Part shown: positions 45,854 through 55,431 of the stretch, one piece after another
Position numbering within the stretch: the first letter of the stretch is position 1
Layout: every line of letters begins with the position of its first letter
Assembly (NCBI RefSeq): GCF_914271485.1
Contig: NZ_CAJZAG010000016.1
Location: 1 to 64,000 of the forward strand
DNA from: Cupriavidus pampae
Lineage (GTDB): Bacteria > Pseudomonadota > Gammaproteobacteria > Burkholderiales > Burkholderiaceae
Direction: 5' to 3'
DNA length: 64,000 nucleotides
Made by a program: the position numbers and the translations under genes
Notes under the pieces: model-generated
What the model saw: only the letters and a program-made list of their open reading frames with translations
The model's database searches: none
What the model was told of the DNA's origin: nothing

Positions 45854-46370
45854 AATAAAAGGCTCCAGTAGCATCCGAACATCAAGCGCGCGGTACCGCC
45901 GGTTCAAATGCCGCGATAATCCCTCTTTCTAACGCGAGGCGGAAGTAGAAGACCATGCTGCTTGAACAGCCGGATACAGCGCCCATCCTTCAGTTGGTCG
46001 TGCATGGCCATCGACCTACGGCGTTCACCGAGACTCACGCCGTCAACGGCTCCGGCGCCTGACGCACTAATCGCCTGCGCGGCCTGATGCAGGTTGAGTA
46101 AATCCTTCTATGTAAGCGCCTCTGCAACGATCTACGCCTTGATCTTCTCTTCGACATCCATCTCGCGCAGCCGGGCGTCCCCCGCCCCAAGCTCGCCATC
46201 AGCGCGACTCGCCCACCTCGCCATACTCTCCGCGGCCGTTATAGAACGTCGCCGTGCTAATGCCCATCTCGCGGCAAATCTACAGCATCGTCAGGCCCGA
46301 CTCCGCGCGCTTGAGCGCCTCCATGATCTAGCTGCCCCCAACTTCGACTTCTTAATCCATAGACCTTCCT
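45854..46370 (-). pseudogene. IS3-family (IS407-type) remnants
   Basis: On the minus strand, orfA pieces read IMEALKRAESGLTML then ICREMGISTATFY with an in-frame stop between them. Nearer the effector start, an orfB piece (RRYRALDVRMLL, compare RRYGYRRxHVLL) is fused to the effector frame. These mark an old insertion directly upstream of the effector. Confidence 0.5.
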
Positions 46371-46485
46371 TTGTTGGAAAATTTTTCCTGCCAGTCCCGT
46401 TTATCCAGCGGGCTGATTACCCGCCTCCGGGCCGGGCCTTGGACTGCCCCGCCGGGAGGCTCCTACGAACCTAAATGTCGACCAA

Positions 46486-48924
46486 TTACTCCGAGACGAG
46501 TGGCACCGGTGCAGCGACTGCCTCTGCCTCTGCCTTTGCCTTTCCCTTTCCCTCTGCCTCTGCCTTTGCCTCTGCCTTTGCCTCTGCCTTTGCCTCTGCC
46601 TCTGCCTCTGCCTCTGCCTCTGCCTCTGCCTTTGCCTTTGCCACTGCCTCTGCCTTTGCCTCTGCCCTTGCCGCTTCCGCGAGCACCGTGGCTTTTCCAG
46701 CCCGGATAACCGTATCGGCTTCCTCGCCAGTCACGCCTATCAAGCCTAGCAGCGGGCGGCTGTTATCCAGAACTTGGAAGGGGTTGGCTGCAGCGGCGAT
46801 ATCCGCGTCTTTAGTATTTAGCGTCAGCATCATCAACGTCGCCACCCCCGCGAGCCTATAACCTAGAGAATTTTTGCCGCTCAGTCCACCGCTTATTACT
46901 CTCAAGTTCTGATATGTGGTGAGCAGCTCGTCCCGGGAAATGCCGGCTTCCGATATTTCGCCACTGATCTTCTCAATCGCCTCTGCGATGTCGTCGGCGC
47001 CGTACCGAGTCGCCCCGCGCTCCCTATGCAATGCATCGAGGCAAGCGTCCAATCTCGTCAGCATGTAGTTGAACACAGGCAGCGATCCGCGAAGTTGCGG
47101 GACCAATGCAGAATTCCCGCACGCCTCAATGCTAAGCGTGAGCTGTTCCACCAAAAGACGGTTTCCTTCCGCGATCAGCGAATTCTTGACGCGCGCTCGA
47201 TTCAGATCCCCCAGTTGCTTTTGGGACCCCGCAATCCTCTCATCGCATTCGGCGAGAGACTTCAAGACGCGCGTTTCCTTGTCCCGAGCCTGCTTCAGTT
47301 CCAAATGATCGTTTTCCACATTCGTCAGCAAGGCTCGCGCGATTTGCATATTGTCGCTCGCCTCTCGGAATACAGGTCGGTAGCGGCATTCAGAAGGACC
47401 GTCCTTCGAGCTGAGGTATGCTACCCGTTCACCACGTCGCTCCTCGGACATCTGGGCGATGATATTTCGCTGACGGAGCAATTCAGTATGGCGAGAATCT
47501 TCCCCGGCATCCGTAAGTCCATGCTCGCTAGCGACCTTCAGCTCGTCGATTTCCGCAGTCAAATTCCGCAGAACCTCGCGAAGATCACTGAACGGGCCGA
47601 ATTCGCCCCTGATGAGATCTTCTGCAATCGTATACGCGTCTTGCAAGTACTTGCGGCGCTTTTCTTGTTCCGGGCTGATTCCGGTATCACTTTCCGCGAG
47701 TAGGCTATTTAACTCTCTGCTCTGCTTGCCGCCCTCGTCGACGAAGCCTCGGAGAAAAACCCTGACGTCTGCGCCCCGGATTGCCGCTTCAATGGCCTTC
47801 TCAACCGCCCGCTCGTACTTTCGGAGTTGGATGACCTGCGGCTTGACGTCCTCGCTATTGTGGATCAAACGTTTGATCTCATCGATCTCACGCTCGGTAT
47901 CTACCAACTCGTTGTAGAGGACAGCCCTCTCCGTTATCAATGGACCAATGGCACGTTCGACGTACTTGACTTCCCGCGTGAGTGCATCGGCCTTCCATGC
48001 TTGTGGACGCGCCATCGACGCGAGTTGGCGTCCCGGCAAGATCGCCTTGGCGTTGAACGCTCCAGCGTTGACACTCGTGAAGTGCTCTTGCCCGTCCCGT
48101 CCCGCGCAAGCCTTCGACGGGTTGACGTCACCCCGGCTTTCCGCGAGTGCTACCGCTTGGCCTTTGTCAAGGGCTCCCGTCTCGAAGCGGATACCCGCGC
48201 GTCCACACACATCGGACAGAATGTCCTTCAGCCACTGCATGAGCGTCCGGGCTTGTGCTGGAGTCGCGAGCTCGCGCGCAACAGGCACCGAAGCGTCGCC
48301 GGAGTGATGCCACGCCATGAGGTCCATGCGCAGCATCGGACCATGTTTAGTAGATACGCCAGCCTGCGAGATCTCGAAACGCATATCCGTTCTCAGCACC
48401 GGCTTGCCATTAAACACCTTACGGTCGCCGCCGCCTGCCTTTGAGCGGCAGGTGTCCCACTCGGAGGACTTGTGAACGCTCAGGATTCCGTCCTTCTCGG
48501 TCGAGATGTTGAGCGACTGCCTTGTAGGCGCCTCGAATTCATAGCCGCTCGCCGCGCGGGTGACGGCGGTGACATCGGCCCCCATCACGTCCGACGCCGT
48601 TATTGCTTCCACGACCTTGGTCCCAAGCGCCTCTTTACGCTCGATGGAACCTGCGCCAATCAGCTTTTCTGTCAGCTGCCGGACGATCTCGAGACCCTTT
48701 TCGGTGTCGGTCATCTTCGGATTCGAGCGGACCACTTCGAAATCCTGTTGGCGACCGTTCACCATGATGTCTACGTTGCCATTGGCCACACGCTCGTAGA
48801 TGCCCGCGTAATCCGTCACTTTGCTTTTATTGGCACGGCGCGCCTCGGCGGCCTCCGCCGATTGCAGCTCCAATGCACTGAGGATTCGAGGTGCTGTTGC
48901 CGCATTGGCTGTTGTAAAAGTCAT
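46486..48924 (-). CDS. modular effector-family paralogue C with Ala/Glu/Lys repeat tail
   Basis: The ATG at 48924 (MTFTTANAATAPR) is chosen by alignment with paralogue A; the frame continues upstream into IS debris. This is an 812-residue protein. Residues 1-300 are almost identical in pattern to paralogue A (HKSSEWDTC at 151-159; GPMLRMDLMAWHHSGD; GRAGIRFETG). Residues 310-560 are a coiled-coil region different from that of A and B. Residues about 560-690 align with paralogue B (RGSLPVFNYMLTRLDACLD). The C-terminus is an imperfect AEAK-type repeat of about 55 residues encoded by a hexanucleotide array. I infer a type III effector. No enzyme motif is seen. Confidence 0.75.
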   Translation of the reverse strand: MTFTTANAATAPRILSALELQSAEAAEARRANKSKVTDYAGIYERVANGNVDIMVNGRQQDFEVVRSNPKMTDTEKGLEIVRQLTEKLIGAGSIERKEALGTKVVEAITASDVMGADVTAVTRAASGYEFEAPTRQSLNISTEKDGILSVHKSSEWDTCRSKAGGGDRKVFNGKPVLRTDMRFEISQAGVSTKHGPMLRMDLMAWHHSGDASVPVARELATPAQARTLMQWLKDILSDVCGRAGIRFETGALDKGQAVALAESRGDVNPSKACAGRDGQEHFTSVNAGAFNAKAILPGRQLASMARPQAWKADALTREVKYVERAIGPLITERAVLYNELVDTEREIDEIKRLIHNSEDVKPQVIQLRKYERAVEKAIEAAIRGADVRVFLRGFVDEGGKQSRELNSLLAESDTGISPEQEKRRKYLQDAYTIAEDLIRGEFGPFSDLREVLRNLTAEIDELKVASEHGLTDAGEDSRHTELLRQRNIIAQMSEERRGERVAYLSSKDGPSECRYRPVFREASDNMQIARALLTNVENDHLELKQARDKETRVLKSLAECDERIAGSQKQLGDLNRARVKNSLIAEGNRLLVEQLTLSIEACGNSALVPQLRGSLPVFNYMLTRLDACLDALHRERGATRYGADDIAEAIEKISGEISEAGISRDELLTTYQNLRVISGGLSGKNSLGYRLAGVATLMMLTLNTKDADIAAAANPFQVLDNSRPLLGLIGVTGEEADTVIRAGKATVLAEAARAEAKAEAVAKAKAEAEAEAEAEAEAKAEAKAEAKAEAEGKGKAKAEAEAVAAPVPLVSE
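46517..46672. repeat. hexanucleotide repeat array, about 26 units
   Basis: Units of GCCTCT, GCCTTT and close variants are tandemly arranged and encode alternating Ala-Glu and Ala-Lys dipeptides on the minus strand. The 6-bp period keeps every frame open, so the plus-strand Leu-Pro frame here is an artefact. The array length is a likely site of slippage. Confidence 0.9.
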
Positions 48925-49185
48925 AAAAGAACTCACTTCCTGATTGATAGTATTCGATGAAAATAAAACATGCGCTACGCCGATATTTAAAATCGCTTTC
49001 GACATAACTTGATTTGCACGGCAAACTAAATTGCGCGCTGCCTTTATCAGGCTAGCATCAACGAGGCGACATTCTTTCGATATCGGTTCGACATTTGAGT
49101 TATTCTTCGCAGGATGCTGCGCCGCAGGTGGCGGAAGGTCAACGTTGTGGAGGTAGTGGTTTTGCCCCCGAGCTTCCGGACACGG

Positions 49186-49303
49186 CATCACACCAAGATT
49201 GATGATTGCTTTACGTCTGAACTCGCGAGGCGGGCGGTACTTCAGCGCGCTATGTGGGTGGGCGTCTCTCGTTGTAATGTTCGAACGCAACCGCCAAGTT
49301 CTA
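49186..49303 (-). repeat. truncated duplicate of the adjoining IS2-like element end
   Basis: This segment repeats the first 120 or so bases of the element starting at 49306 (TTGCCCCCGxxCTTCCGGACAC, then the orfB 3' end HPHSALKYRPPREF). It is followed directly by the fuller copy, giving a head-to-tail partial tandem. Confidence 0.8.
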
Positions 49304-49336
49304 GCTGGATTTGCCCCCGTACTTCCGGACACGGCA

Positions 49337-50224
49337 TCACACCAAGGTTGATGATTCCGCTTTACGTCTGAACTCGCGAGGCGAGCGGTACTTCAGCGCG
49401 CTATGTGGGTGTTTCTCGTTGTAATGTTCGAACGCAACCGCCAGGTTGCGAACAGCGGTTGCGGCGTCCGGCTTGGGCATGAAGGCAACGTAATCGCGCT
49501 TCATCGTCTTGACGAAGCTCTCAGCCATGCCATTGCTCTGAGGACTACAAACCGGCGTCGTGAGCGGCTTGAGTCCAATGCCACTGGCAAATGCGCGGGT
49601 CTCGTGGGCAATGTATCCCGAACCGTTATCGCTTAGCCATTCAATCGATGCCGGCGCCGCGTCGACATTGCCAAACCGATGTTCCACAGCCGCAAGCATA
49701 ACGTCGCGGACATCGTTCCCGGTATAGCCGCCCGTGGTCGCAACCCAGCTCATCGCCTCCCGGTCGCAGCAATCCAACGCGAAGGTCACCCGCAATGGCT
49801 CGCCGTTCTCACACCGGAACTCGAAACCATCCGAGCACCAGCGCTGGTTGCTTCGCGCCACCGCAACCCGGCCGTCATGTCGTCGCGTAATGCTGGGACG
49901 TTTCGGTCTGCGTTGCAGCAGCAAACCGTGAACGCGCATGACTCGGTAAATGCGTTTCACGTTCACCGGCTTAGTGCCAAGCGCCTCACGCTGGCTGCGA
50001 ATCAAGCCCCAAACGCGCCGGTAGCCGTAGCTCGGCAAATCGGCGACGGCATGCTGGATTTCCGCCACCAACTCCGCGTCGTCTGTCTGCACGGCACTGC
50101 GCCCATCCTGCCAGTCGGACGAGCGTGCGCGCTTCACCGTAATGTTCGAGCGCGCAACACCGAGGACATCACAGACCTGCTTCACAGGTCGTCCCCCGGC
50201 AATGATGGCGAGCGCGCTATCCAT
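49337..50224 (-). CDS. IS2-like transposase orfB
   Basis: This is a full-length 295-residue IS3-family transposase with HTH_21 (DLPSYGYRRVWGLIRSQ) and an rve core. The DDE-type residues are in RWCSDGFEF/FALDCCDREAMSW, IEWLSDNGSGY and NGMAESFVKTMKRDY. No frameshift or stop was noticed. It appears intact, unlike most IS copies here. Confidence 0.9.
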   Translation of the reverse strand: MDSALAIIAGGRPVKQVCDVLGVARSNITVKRARSSDWQDGRSAVQTDDAELVAEIQHAVADLPSYGYRRVWGLIRSQREALGTKPVNVKRIYRVMRVHGLLLQRRPKRPSITRRHDGRVAVARSNQRWCSDGFEFRCENGEPLRVTFALDCCDREAMSWVATTGGYTGNDVRDVMLAAVEHRFGNVDAAPASIEWLSDNGSGYIAHETRAFASGIGLKPLTTPVCSPQSNGMAESFVKTMKRDYVAFMPKPDAATAVRNLAVAFEHYNEKHPHSALKYRSPREFRRKAESSTLV

Positions 50225-50547
50225 TTTTTTGCCCGACCGTACTCCACTGCTTCCTTCAGGATTTCAACTTCTACGGTCTTCTTGCCAAGCAACCGCTGCA
50301 GCTCGCGAATCTGCCTGAGCGCGTCCGCTAGCTCCGAGGCCGGCACCACTTCCTCGCCTGCCGACACCGCCGACAGACTGCCGCCCTGATACAGCTTCTT
50401 CCAATGGAATAACTGGTTAGGGTTGACGCCGTGCTGGCGAGCCACCATTGATACGGTCTTGCCCGGCTCCAGGCTCTCTCGAACCATCGCCGCCTTTTCC
50501 TGCGCAGACCACCGCCGCCGACGCTCCGGCCCCGTCAATACTTCCAT
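50182..50547 (-). CDS. IS2-like transposase orfA
   Basis: This is a 121-residue helix-turn-helix protein starting MEVLTGPERRRRWSAQEK, the usual IS2-group start; the frame is open to 50577. It has a basic DNA-binding part and a leucine-zipper region (LADALRQIRELQRLLGKKTVE). It overlaps orfB by 43 bases, consistent with programmed frameshifting. Confidence 0.9.
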   Translation of the reverse strand: MEVLTGPERRRRWSAQEKAAMVRESLEPGKTVSMVARQHGVNPNQLFHWKKLYQGGSLSAVSAGEEVVPASELADALRQIRELQRLLGKKTVEVEILKEAVEYGRAKKWIARSPSLPGDDL

Positions 50548-50589
50548 CACTTCCTGCTCACTATTAGGTCTAAACACAGTCGTATGAGC

Positions 50590-51130
50590 TCATTGCCTCC
50601 CGGTCGCAGCAATCCAGCGCGAAGGTCACCCGCAATGGCTCGCCGTTCTCACACCGGAACTCGAAGCCATCGGAGCGCCAGCGCTAGTGGCTTCGCGCTA
50701 CCGCAACCCGCCCGTCGTGTCGTCGCGTAATAGGGGGGGCGTTTCGGTCTGCGTTGCAGCAGCAAACCGTGCACGGGCGACCCGGTAGACGCGCTTCACG
50801 TTCCCCGACCCGATGCCGCTCGCCTCTCGCTGGCGACGAATCAAGCACACGCGCGCTGAGCGCGCCGCCCCAACTCGGACGCAGGCACCACTCCCTGCCC
50901 TGCATTGGCCGCTGATAGGCTGCCGTCGTGGTCCAGCTTGCGTCATTGAAAAAGCTGGTTCGGATTGACGCCACTGGCACGCCCCCATCGATACCGTCTT
51001 GCCCGGCTCGCAGTTCTTGCGCACCATCCCAAGCTTCTCTTCAGGGACCACCGCCGCCAGCGCTCCGGCCCAATCCACACTTCCACTAGTCCCTTCTTCG
51101 TCTTGGTCATATACACAGTCGCATGCCTAC
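50590..51130 (-). pseudogene. degenerate second copy of the IS2-like element
   Basis: Pieces of orfB (SDGFEFRCENGEPLRV region, then VKRVYRVAR) and orfA (MVRKNCEPGKTVSMGACQW) follow in order with deletions and shifts. A terminal ACACAGTCGCATG resembles the ACACAGTCGTATG at the end of the intact copy. It is non-functional. Confidence 0.75.
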
Positions 51131-51505
51131 CCGCTCTTGTATGCGGGTGACCGTGTTCGGCTGTTTAGTGGGCCGCTCCACCTGGCAGTTGCCCAGAACT
51201 CCGGCCGGCAAGCATACAGGCGCTTGGTCTGCCTGCAATCTGGTGCCGTAATAGTCCATGCGCAACCAAGCGCCGCAACACGTGCGCAGAGCCGTGTCAT
51301 CTGTCAGGTAGTGCGGCCCGTTTTCGACACCTCCCGTTGGGTAAGACCGATAGTAATGCACGAAAACCACAATAAAAGATCGCGAAATATGACATTCTCT
51401 CAATGTAGATGTGAATCACGTTCGTGCCATCCAATCTTATTGGCGCATCAAAAGATACGATGTTGCGTGACGTCAAAATTTATGTGTATTTCTCGCGGGA
51501 TATGA
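51131..51505 (+). other. no gene recognised; probable promoter region
   Basis: This is a stretch of 375 bases without a convincing frame. The last 120 bases are AT-rich and probably hold the promoter of the methyltransferase-synthase operon at 51506. Confidence 0.4.
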
Positions 51506-52123
51506 ATGATATCTGAACTATATTTATTCTGGGCTATTTCTGTGCTGTTATCCGCGTGCTTCATTTTTTACGGCATGGACTTGCGACGCAAGAAAGATTC
51601 GCGCAACCTTTCCCCGGTTGTATTGCAAGTTTTGATGAGATCATGTTCACTCGGGCTTATTTTGGGCTACGTTGTGATGGCGATGAACGTAACATCAGTC
51701 GGATTTCCAGAATGGTTGGGATTGGCCCTGCTACTGTTTGGTGTGACCTTTGTCGCCATGGCGAAACGCGCGCTGGGTAGAGCTCACACATTCACAGGTC
51801 AGTGTCTCGCACGGCCTTCGTTAGTTACGAATGGCGTCTATAGCGTGACTCGCAATCCTCTTTACGTTGGGGTTTTTCACTGCGAACTGGGTGCCACCGT
51901 TGTTGCAATACATCAGCTTCCACTCCAGTTCCCTCAGTTCGCCAACTACATTTTTTTGCTATTGACACCTGTCCTCCTGTTCGTTGTTGGTTTTAACCTG
52001 GTAATGGCCCGCAAAGAAGAAAAATATCTCGAAAGCTATTTCGGGGATGAATATCGCGCATACAGGAAGCGCGTACCATTCTTGGTCCCGTCAGCCCGAA
52101 TTTTTCTGCGAGGGATGCAATGA
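51506..52123 (+). CDS. ICMT/phospholipid methyltransferase-like membrane protein
   Basis: This 205-residue protein has four or five membrane helices. Its C-terminal part has the isoprenylcysteine/phospholipid methyltransferase signature NGVYSVTRNPLYVG (family form GxYxxxRHPxYxG, here Asn for His) followed by EEKYLESYFGDEYRAYRKRV. Such proteins methylate small or lipid substrates in the membrane using S-adenosylmethionine. The gene overlaps the next by 4 bases (ATGA), so the two are translationally coupled and presumably act on one product. The substrate cannot be read from sequence. Confidence 0.82.
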   Translation: MISELYLFWAISVLLSACFIFYGMDLRRKKDSRNLSPVVLQVLMRSCSLGLILGYVVMAMNVTSVGFPEWLGLALLLFGVTFVAMAKRALGRAHTFTGQCLARPSLVTNGVYSVTRNPLYVGVFHCELGATVVAIHQLPLQFPQFANYIFLLLTPVLLFVVGFNLVMARKEEKYLESYFGDEYRAYRKRVPFLVPSARIFLRGMQ

Positions 52124-54174
52124 CGAACGAAGCTAATAGGTACGCCTCCCAATTGCGTGGTGCCCCTGCGGCGGCCGCCGCGCGCGAGACGTGGTACGCA
52201 AACAAGCCATTCCAAAGCCACTTGCTGAACGCATATACGTTCTTAATCCCAGACGGAGAGCGGTTCATCATCCGCACGTGCAACCGTTATCTGGATCGTG
52301 CGGATCCCTCTTTGGCCGAGGAGGTGAAATGCCTTTTCCTACAGGAGGGATCGCATTCACGTGAGCATGCGAGGCTCGTCCGAGCTATGGCGGAACAGGG
52401 AATGACGGAGCCCTGGTTCCTCAAATTCGCCAACTTTTTATCTTACAAAGTCCTTGAGCCGCTTAGCACCTCTCCTCTGCGCCTGGCGACCGCAGCGGCA
52501 ATTGAGCATCACAACGCGATAATTTCCATCCACTTTTTGAGCGATAGCTTGCTCCGGGATGTGAGAGACACAGAACTTCGAAGGCTTTTCCTCTGGCACT
52601 TTGCAGAAGAGATTGAGCATAAAGAAACGGTCTACAAACTACTCCATGTCGTGACGCGGTCGTGGCTCGTGCGCATGCTAGGGCTGTTGGTCAGCAGTTG
52701 TACGTTTCTCGCTTTCTTGGGGATCGGTGCTGCCATGCTAGGCATGAGATCTGGCTCAGCGCTGACGGTGGGTTACTGGACTGACCTAATAAAGAGTACG
52801 TTTGGGAAGAACTCGCTCGCGCGGAAGCTCTTCCGGGGGTCCTTGTGCTATCTGAAGCCTGGCTTCCGCCCGTCGGTCGATGAATCTTCAAAACTTATGA
52901 ACGATGCCTTCGCGGAATTGTCGCGCTTGGCCGTCGAGCCGTCGAGCCAAGCGAAATCCGGGGAGGCCGGGCGGGGCGGCGCAATACCACCCAAGTTCTT
53001 GATCCGGATGAACCGGACGATGCAGCGTCTGGAGTCTATGCGGAGCCGATACGAGTTTTTCTTTGATCGTATCGACCAATACGACGGTGCATGGGTCGTG
53101 AATCAAGGCAAGCGCAAACTCAACTTTTGCACGTATTCTTATCTCGGATTGCTTAGGCACCCAAAGGTTGACCGCGCCGCCATTCGCGCAGTAAAGCGCT
53201 ATGGAACGGGAACACATGGGGTGCGACTGCTTGGAGGGAACCTCGATATCCACGAACAACTCGAAGCTCACCTCGCCAAGTTCTTCCGACGCGAGTCAGC
53301 GATCTCGTTCAGCTCGGGCTTCATGACGAACCTCTCGGTCATCGGCACGCTTGCCGGTAAAGCTGATGTCGTCCTGTACGACGAGTTGTGCCATGCCAGC
53401 ATCGTCGATGGTGGACGATACTCGCATGCACAGATCGTAAAGTTCCCACATAACGATATGGGTGCGCTCGAGACTCATCTACGCATGCTGCCGGCTTCCA
53501 GCCGCAAGCTCGTGGTCGTCGATGGCGTATACAGCATGGACGGCGATATCGCTCCGCTGGATCTGTTGATCGCACTGAAAAGTCGGTACCCGAATACCAT
53601 GTTGATGGTCGATGAGGCGCACAGTCTCGGGGTGCTAGGTGACACCGGTCGAGGCATCGAGGAGCATTTCGACTGCATCGGTGAGATTGACGTACTGATG
53701 GGTACGATGAGTAAGACGCTCCCAGGGCAAGGTGGCTATATAGCTGGCTCGGATGACCTCGTGTCTTTTCTGCGCTTCAATGCGCGGGGGTTTATCTTTA
53801 GCGCACCTGTATCGCCAGCGACGTCGGCAGCTGTCAAGGCGGGCTTGTCGGTGATAGAGAGGGAAGGTCGGATGCGTCGCGCCCGGCTAATGACCAATGT
53901 ATCGTACTTCATTCATCGGCTGAGGGACGAAGGGTTCGAGGTCGGTAACACCCAAAGTGCGATTATTCCGATTTTAATGCGCGACGAAAAACTTGCCTTT
54001 GAGGTCGCCCGTCTTTGCAATCTGCGTGGGGTCTATGCAATGCCCGCCGTGTATCCAGCAGTGCCCAAGGGGACGGAACGCCTGCGGATGAACGTAACCT
54101 ATGACCACACGCGCTCCGATTTGGACTTCGCGATCGCCGCGCTTTTGCACGCCAGGGCTGCCGTCCAAGCATAG
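52120..54174 (+). CDS. fusion of a metal-dependent hydrolase domain and an alpha-oxoamine synthase
   Basis: This is a 684-residue protein. Residues 1-230 match the PF10118 metal-dependent hydrolase type (ferritin-like helices with EGSHSREHARL, AAIEHHNAI and HFAEEIEHKETV). They are followed by a hydrophobic helix near 190-215. Residues 310-684 are a PLP-dependent alpha-oxoamine synthase (FCTYSYLGL, TGTHGVRLLGG, DEAHSLGVLG; predicted Schiff-base Lys532 in GTMSKTLPGQGGYIAGS). This enzyme class condenses an amino acid with an acyl thioester, as do BioF, serine palmitoyltransferase and CqsA/LqsA. Biotin synthesis is unlikely for such a fusion. A sphingoid-like lipid or an alpha-hydroxyketone signal is more plausible. 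Confidence 0.85.
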   Translation: MTNEANRYASQLRGAPAAAAARETWYANKPFQSHLLNAYTFLIPDGERFIIRTCNRYLDRADPSLAEEVKCLFLQEGSHSREHARLVRAMAEQGMTEPWFLKFANFLSYKVLEPLSTSPLRLATAAAIEHHNAIISIHFLSDSLLRDVRDTELRRLFLWHFAEEIEHKETVYKLLHVVTRSWLVRMLGLLVSSCTFLAFLGIGAAMLGMRSGSALTVGYWTDLIKSTFGKNSLARKLFRGSLCYLKPGFRPSVDESSKLMNDAFAELSRLAVEPSSQAKSGEAGRGGAIPPKFLIRMNRTMQRLESMRSRYEFFFDRIDQYDGAWVVNQGKRKLNFCTYSYLGLLRHPKVDRAAIRAVKRYGTGTHGVRLLGGNLDIHEQLEAHLAKFFRRESAISFSSGFMTNLSVIGTLAGKADVVLYDELCHASIVDGGRYSHAQIVKFPHNDMGALETHLRMLPASSRKLVVVDGVYSMDGDIAPLDLLIALKSRYPNTMLMVDEAHSLGVLGDTGRGIEEHFDCIGEIDVLMGTMSKTLPGQGGYIAGSDDLVSFLRFNARGFIFSAPVSPATSAAVKAGLSVIEREGRMRRARLMTNVSYFIHRLRDEGFEVGNTQSAIIPILMRDEKLAFEVARLCNLRGVYAMPAVYPAVPKGTERLRMNVTYDHTRSDLDFAIAALLHARAAVQA

Positions 54175-54324
54175 GTTGTCCGCTGACAATGGGGACTCGG
54201 GAAGCGATGAAAAACCTTCAATCAAATCTCCCGGCACCCGTAAGTGGTGACGGCGCTGTCGACTTGTGCCAGCATGTCTCCAAAGGTGAGTCGTCTCTCC
54301 TTTGACTCTTTTCGAGTAACAATC

Positions 54325-54990
54325 GTAAGCGGTCGTTAAACGACGCCTCTCAGGGGTGTCGGCATGGTCCACGGCAGAAGCGCGGCGTAGTCGTCGGCAG
54401 TGGTTGCCAGAGGCAGCTTCCTGAACAGCCAGACGAGGTATTGGTACGGGTCGATGCCATTGGCCTTGCAGGTCTCCACCAGTGAGTAGAGGTTTGCACT
54501 GGCATGGGCACCGGCCACCGTTGTCGCGAACAGCCACCCCTTCCTACCCAGAACAAACGGGCGGATCGCGTTCTCGCACGGATTGTTGGAGATGGGCCAG
54601 GTCCCGTCTTCAATGTAGCGCACGAGCTTGGGCCACTGGCCGTGGAGATACTGCATCGCCTTACCCAGCAGACTGCTTGGCACGACGATCGGCAGTTGCT
54701 CTCGCAGCAGCGCCTCGATGGCATGCAGCACGCGCTCGCTGTAACGTCGACGAAGCCGTTGCCGGCGCGCCGGCGTCCAGGTTGCCGAACGCGCTTCCGC
54801 GGCGAACAGCCTGCCGACGAGTTTGACGAAGCGCGTGGGCACCAACTGCGGCGTGCGTGCGGCCTTCGGCACTGCCTCCTCGGCCGTAATGAAGCCACGG
54901 CGCGCATGGGCCCAGCAACCGAGGTGGATGAGCTGGTTGTCGAGGGCCAGGCCGTTATAGAGCGCGTAGCCCTCATTGTCCACGCAGTCA
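54325..54990 (-). pseudogene. IS66-family transposase, 5'-truncated
   Basis: The C-terminal 215 residues of TnpC are intact (LIHLGCWAHARRGF, ISNNPCENAIRPF, GRKGWLFATTVAGAHASA, LPWTMPTPLRGVV). The terminal GTAAGCGG lies at 54325. Upstream homology ends near 54990, where an unrelated AT-rich sequence begins, so the N-terminal two-thirds are lost. Confidence 0.88.
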
Positions 54991-55128
54991 TTCAAATAGC
55001 TTTTTATCATTAAATTTTTTCGCGAAATAACGCAAAATAAATACTAAATATCTATTTTCGCAAAAACGTTGCGACGTGCTTTAAACTAACTTACAGTATC
55101 GAATACTTTTCACACGGGGGCTTTTGGC

Positions 55129-55386
55129 ATGTTCTCTAGAGTTATTTTTCCGCTCGCAGTTGCACTGGCTGTGGGTCTAATTGGTTGGCACAACCTGGTC
55201 TCTGCCCACACGCAAGAGTGGTACGCCGACAACATTGAGGCGGCGAAAGAAAAGGAAGCCGAATGTCGCCGCCGACTAAAGGCCGATGAGCAACTTACCA
55301 AGGAAGAGCTCGCTGAATGTCAGCGAGCCGGCGCCGCCGTGTTTCGCCAAGGGAAATTTGTCAAGAGCCTGCCGCGCACGTGGTAA
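55129..55386 (+). CDS. small exported protein, EexN-like
   Basis: This is an 85-residue protein. It has a signal peptide of about 26 residues (VALAVGLIGWHNLVSAH) and a charged mature part with EWYADN, KEAECRRRL and ELAECQRAGAAVF. The W/Y-followed-by-two-Cys pattern is like that of EexN-type plasmid entry-exclusion proteins, but there is no lipobox Cys at the cleavage site. If the match holds, it would act in the envelope against entry of related plasmids. It stands alone between an IS66 remnant and the FRG gene. Confidence 0.45.
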   Translation: MFSRVIFPLAVALAVGLIGWHNLVSAHTQEWYADNIEAAKEKEAECRRRLKADEQLTKEELAECQRAGAAVFRQGKFVKSLPRTW

Positions 55387-55431
55387 CCGTTGACCTAGCC
55401 GGCAGCATCGAGAATTCCATGGGCAGTACCT

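Larger units (their letters stand above)
49306..50590 (-). mobile_element. IS2-like IS3-family insertion sequence
   Basis: The left tip TGGATTTGCCCCCGTACTTC begins at 49306. orfB and orfA lie on the minus strand with a 43-base overlap suited to frameshift fusion. The orfA-side end is taken near 50590, where sequence of a second degenerate copy begins; no clear inverted repeat was found there. Confidence 0.8.

Noticed and set aside
46371..46709. Plus-strand frame encoding a Leu-Pro repeat
   Set aside because: It is an artefact of the hexanucleotide array, which codes for the tail of the minus-strand paralogue C.
52120..54174. BioF (biotin synthesis) annotation of the C-domain
   Set aside because: The fusion to a di-metal domain, the plasmid-island context and the absence of other bio genes make a biotin role unlikely, although the fold is the same.
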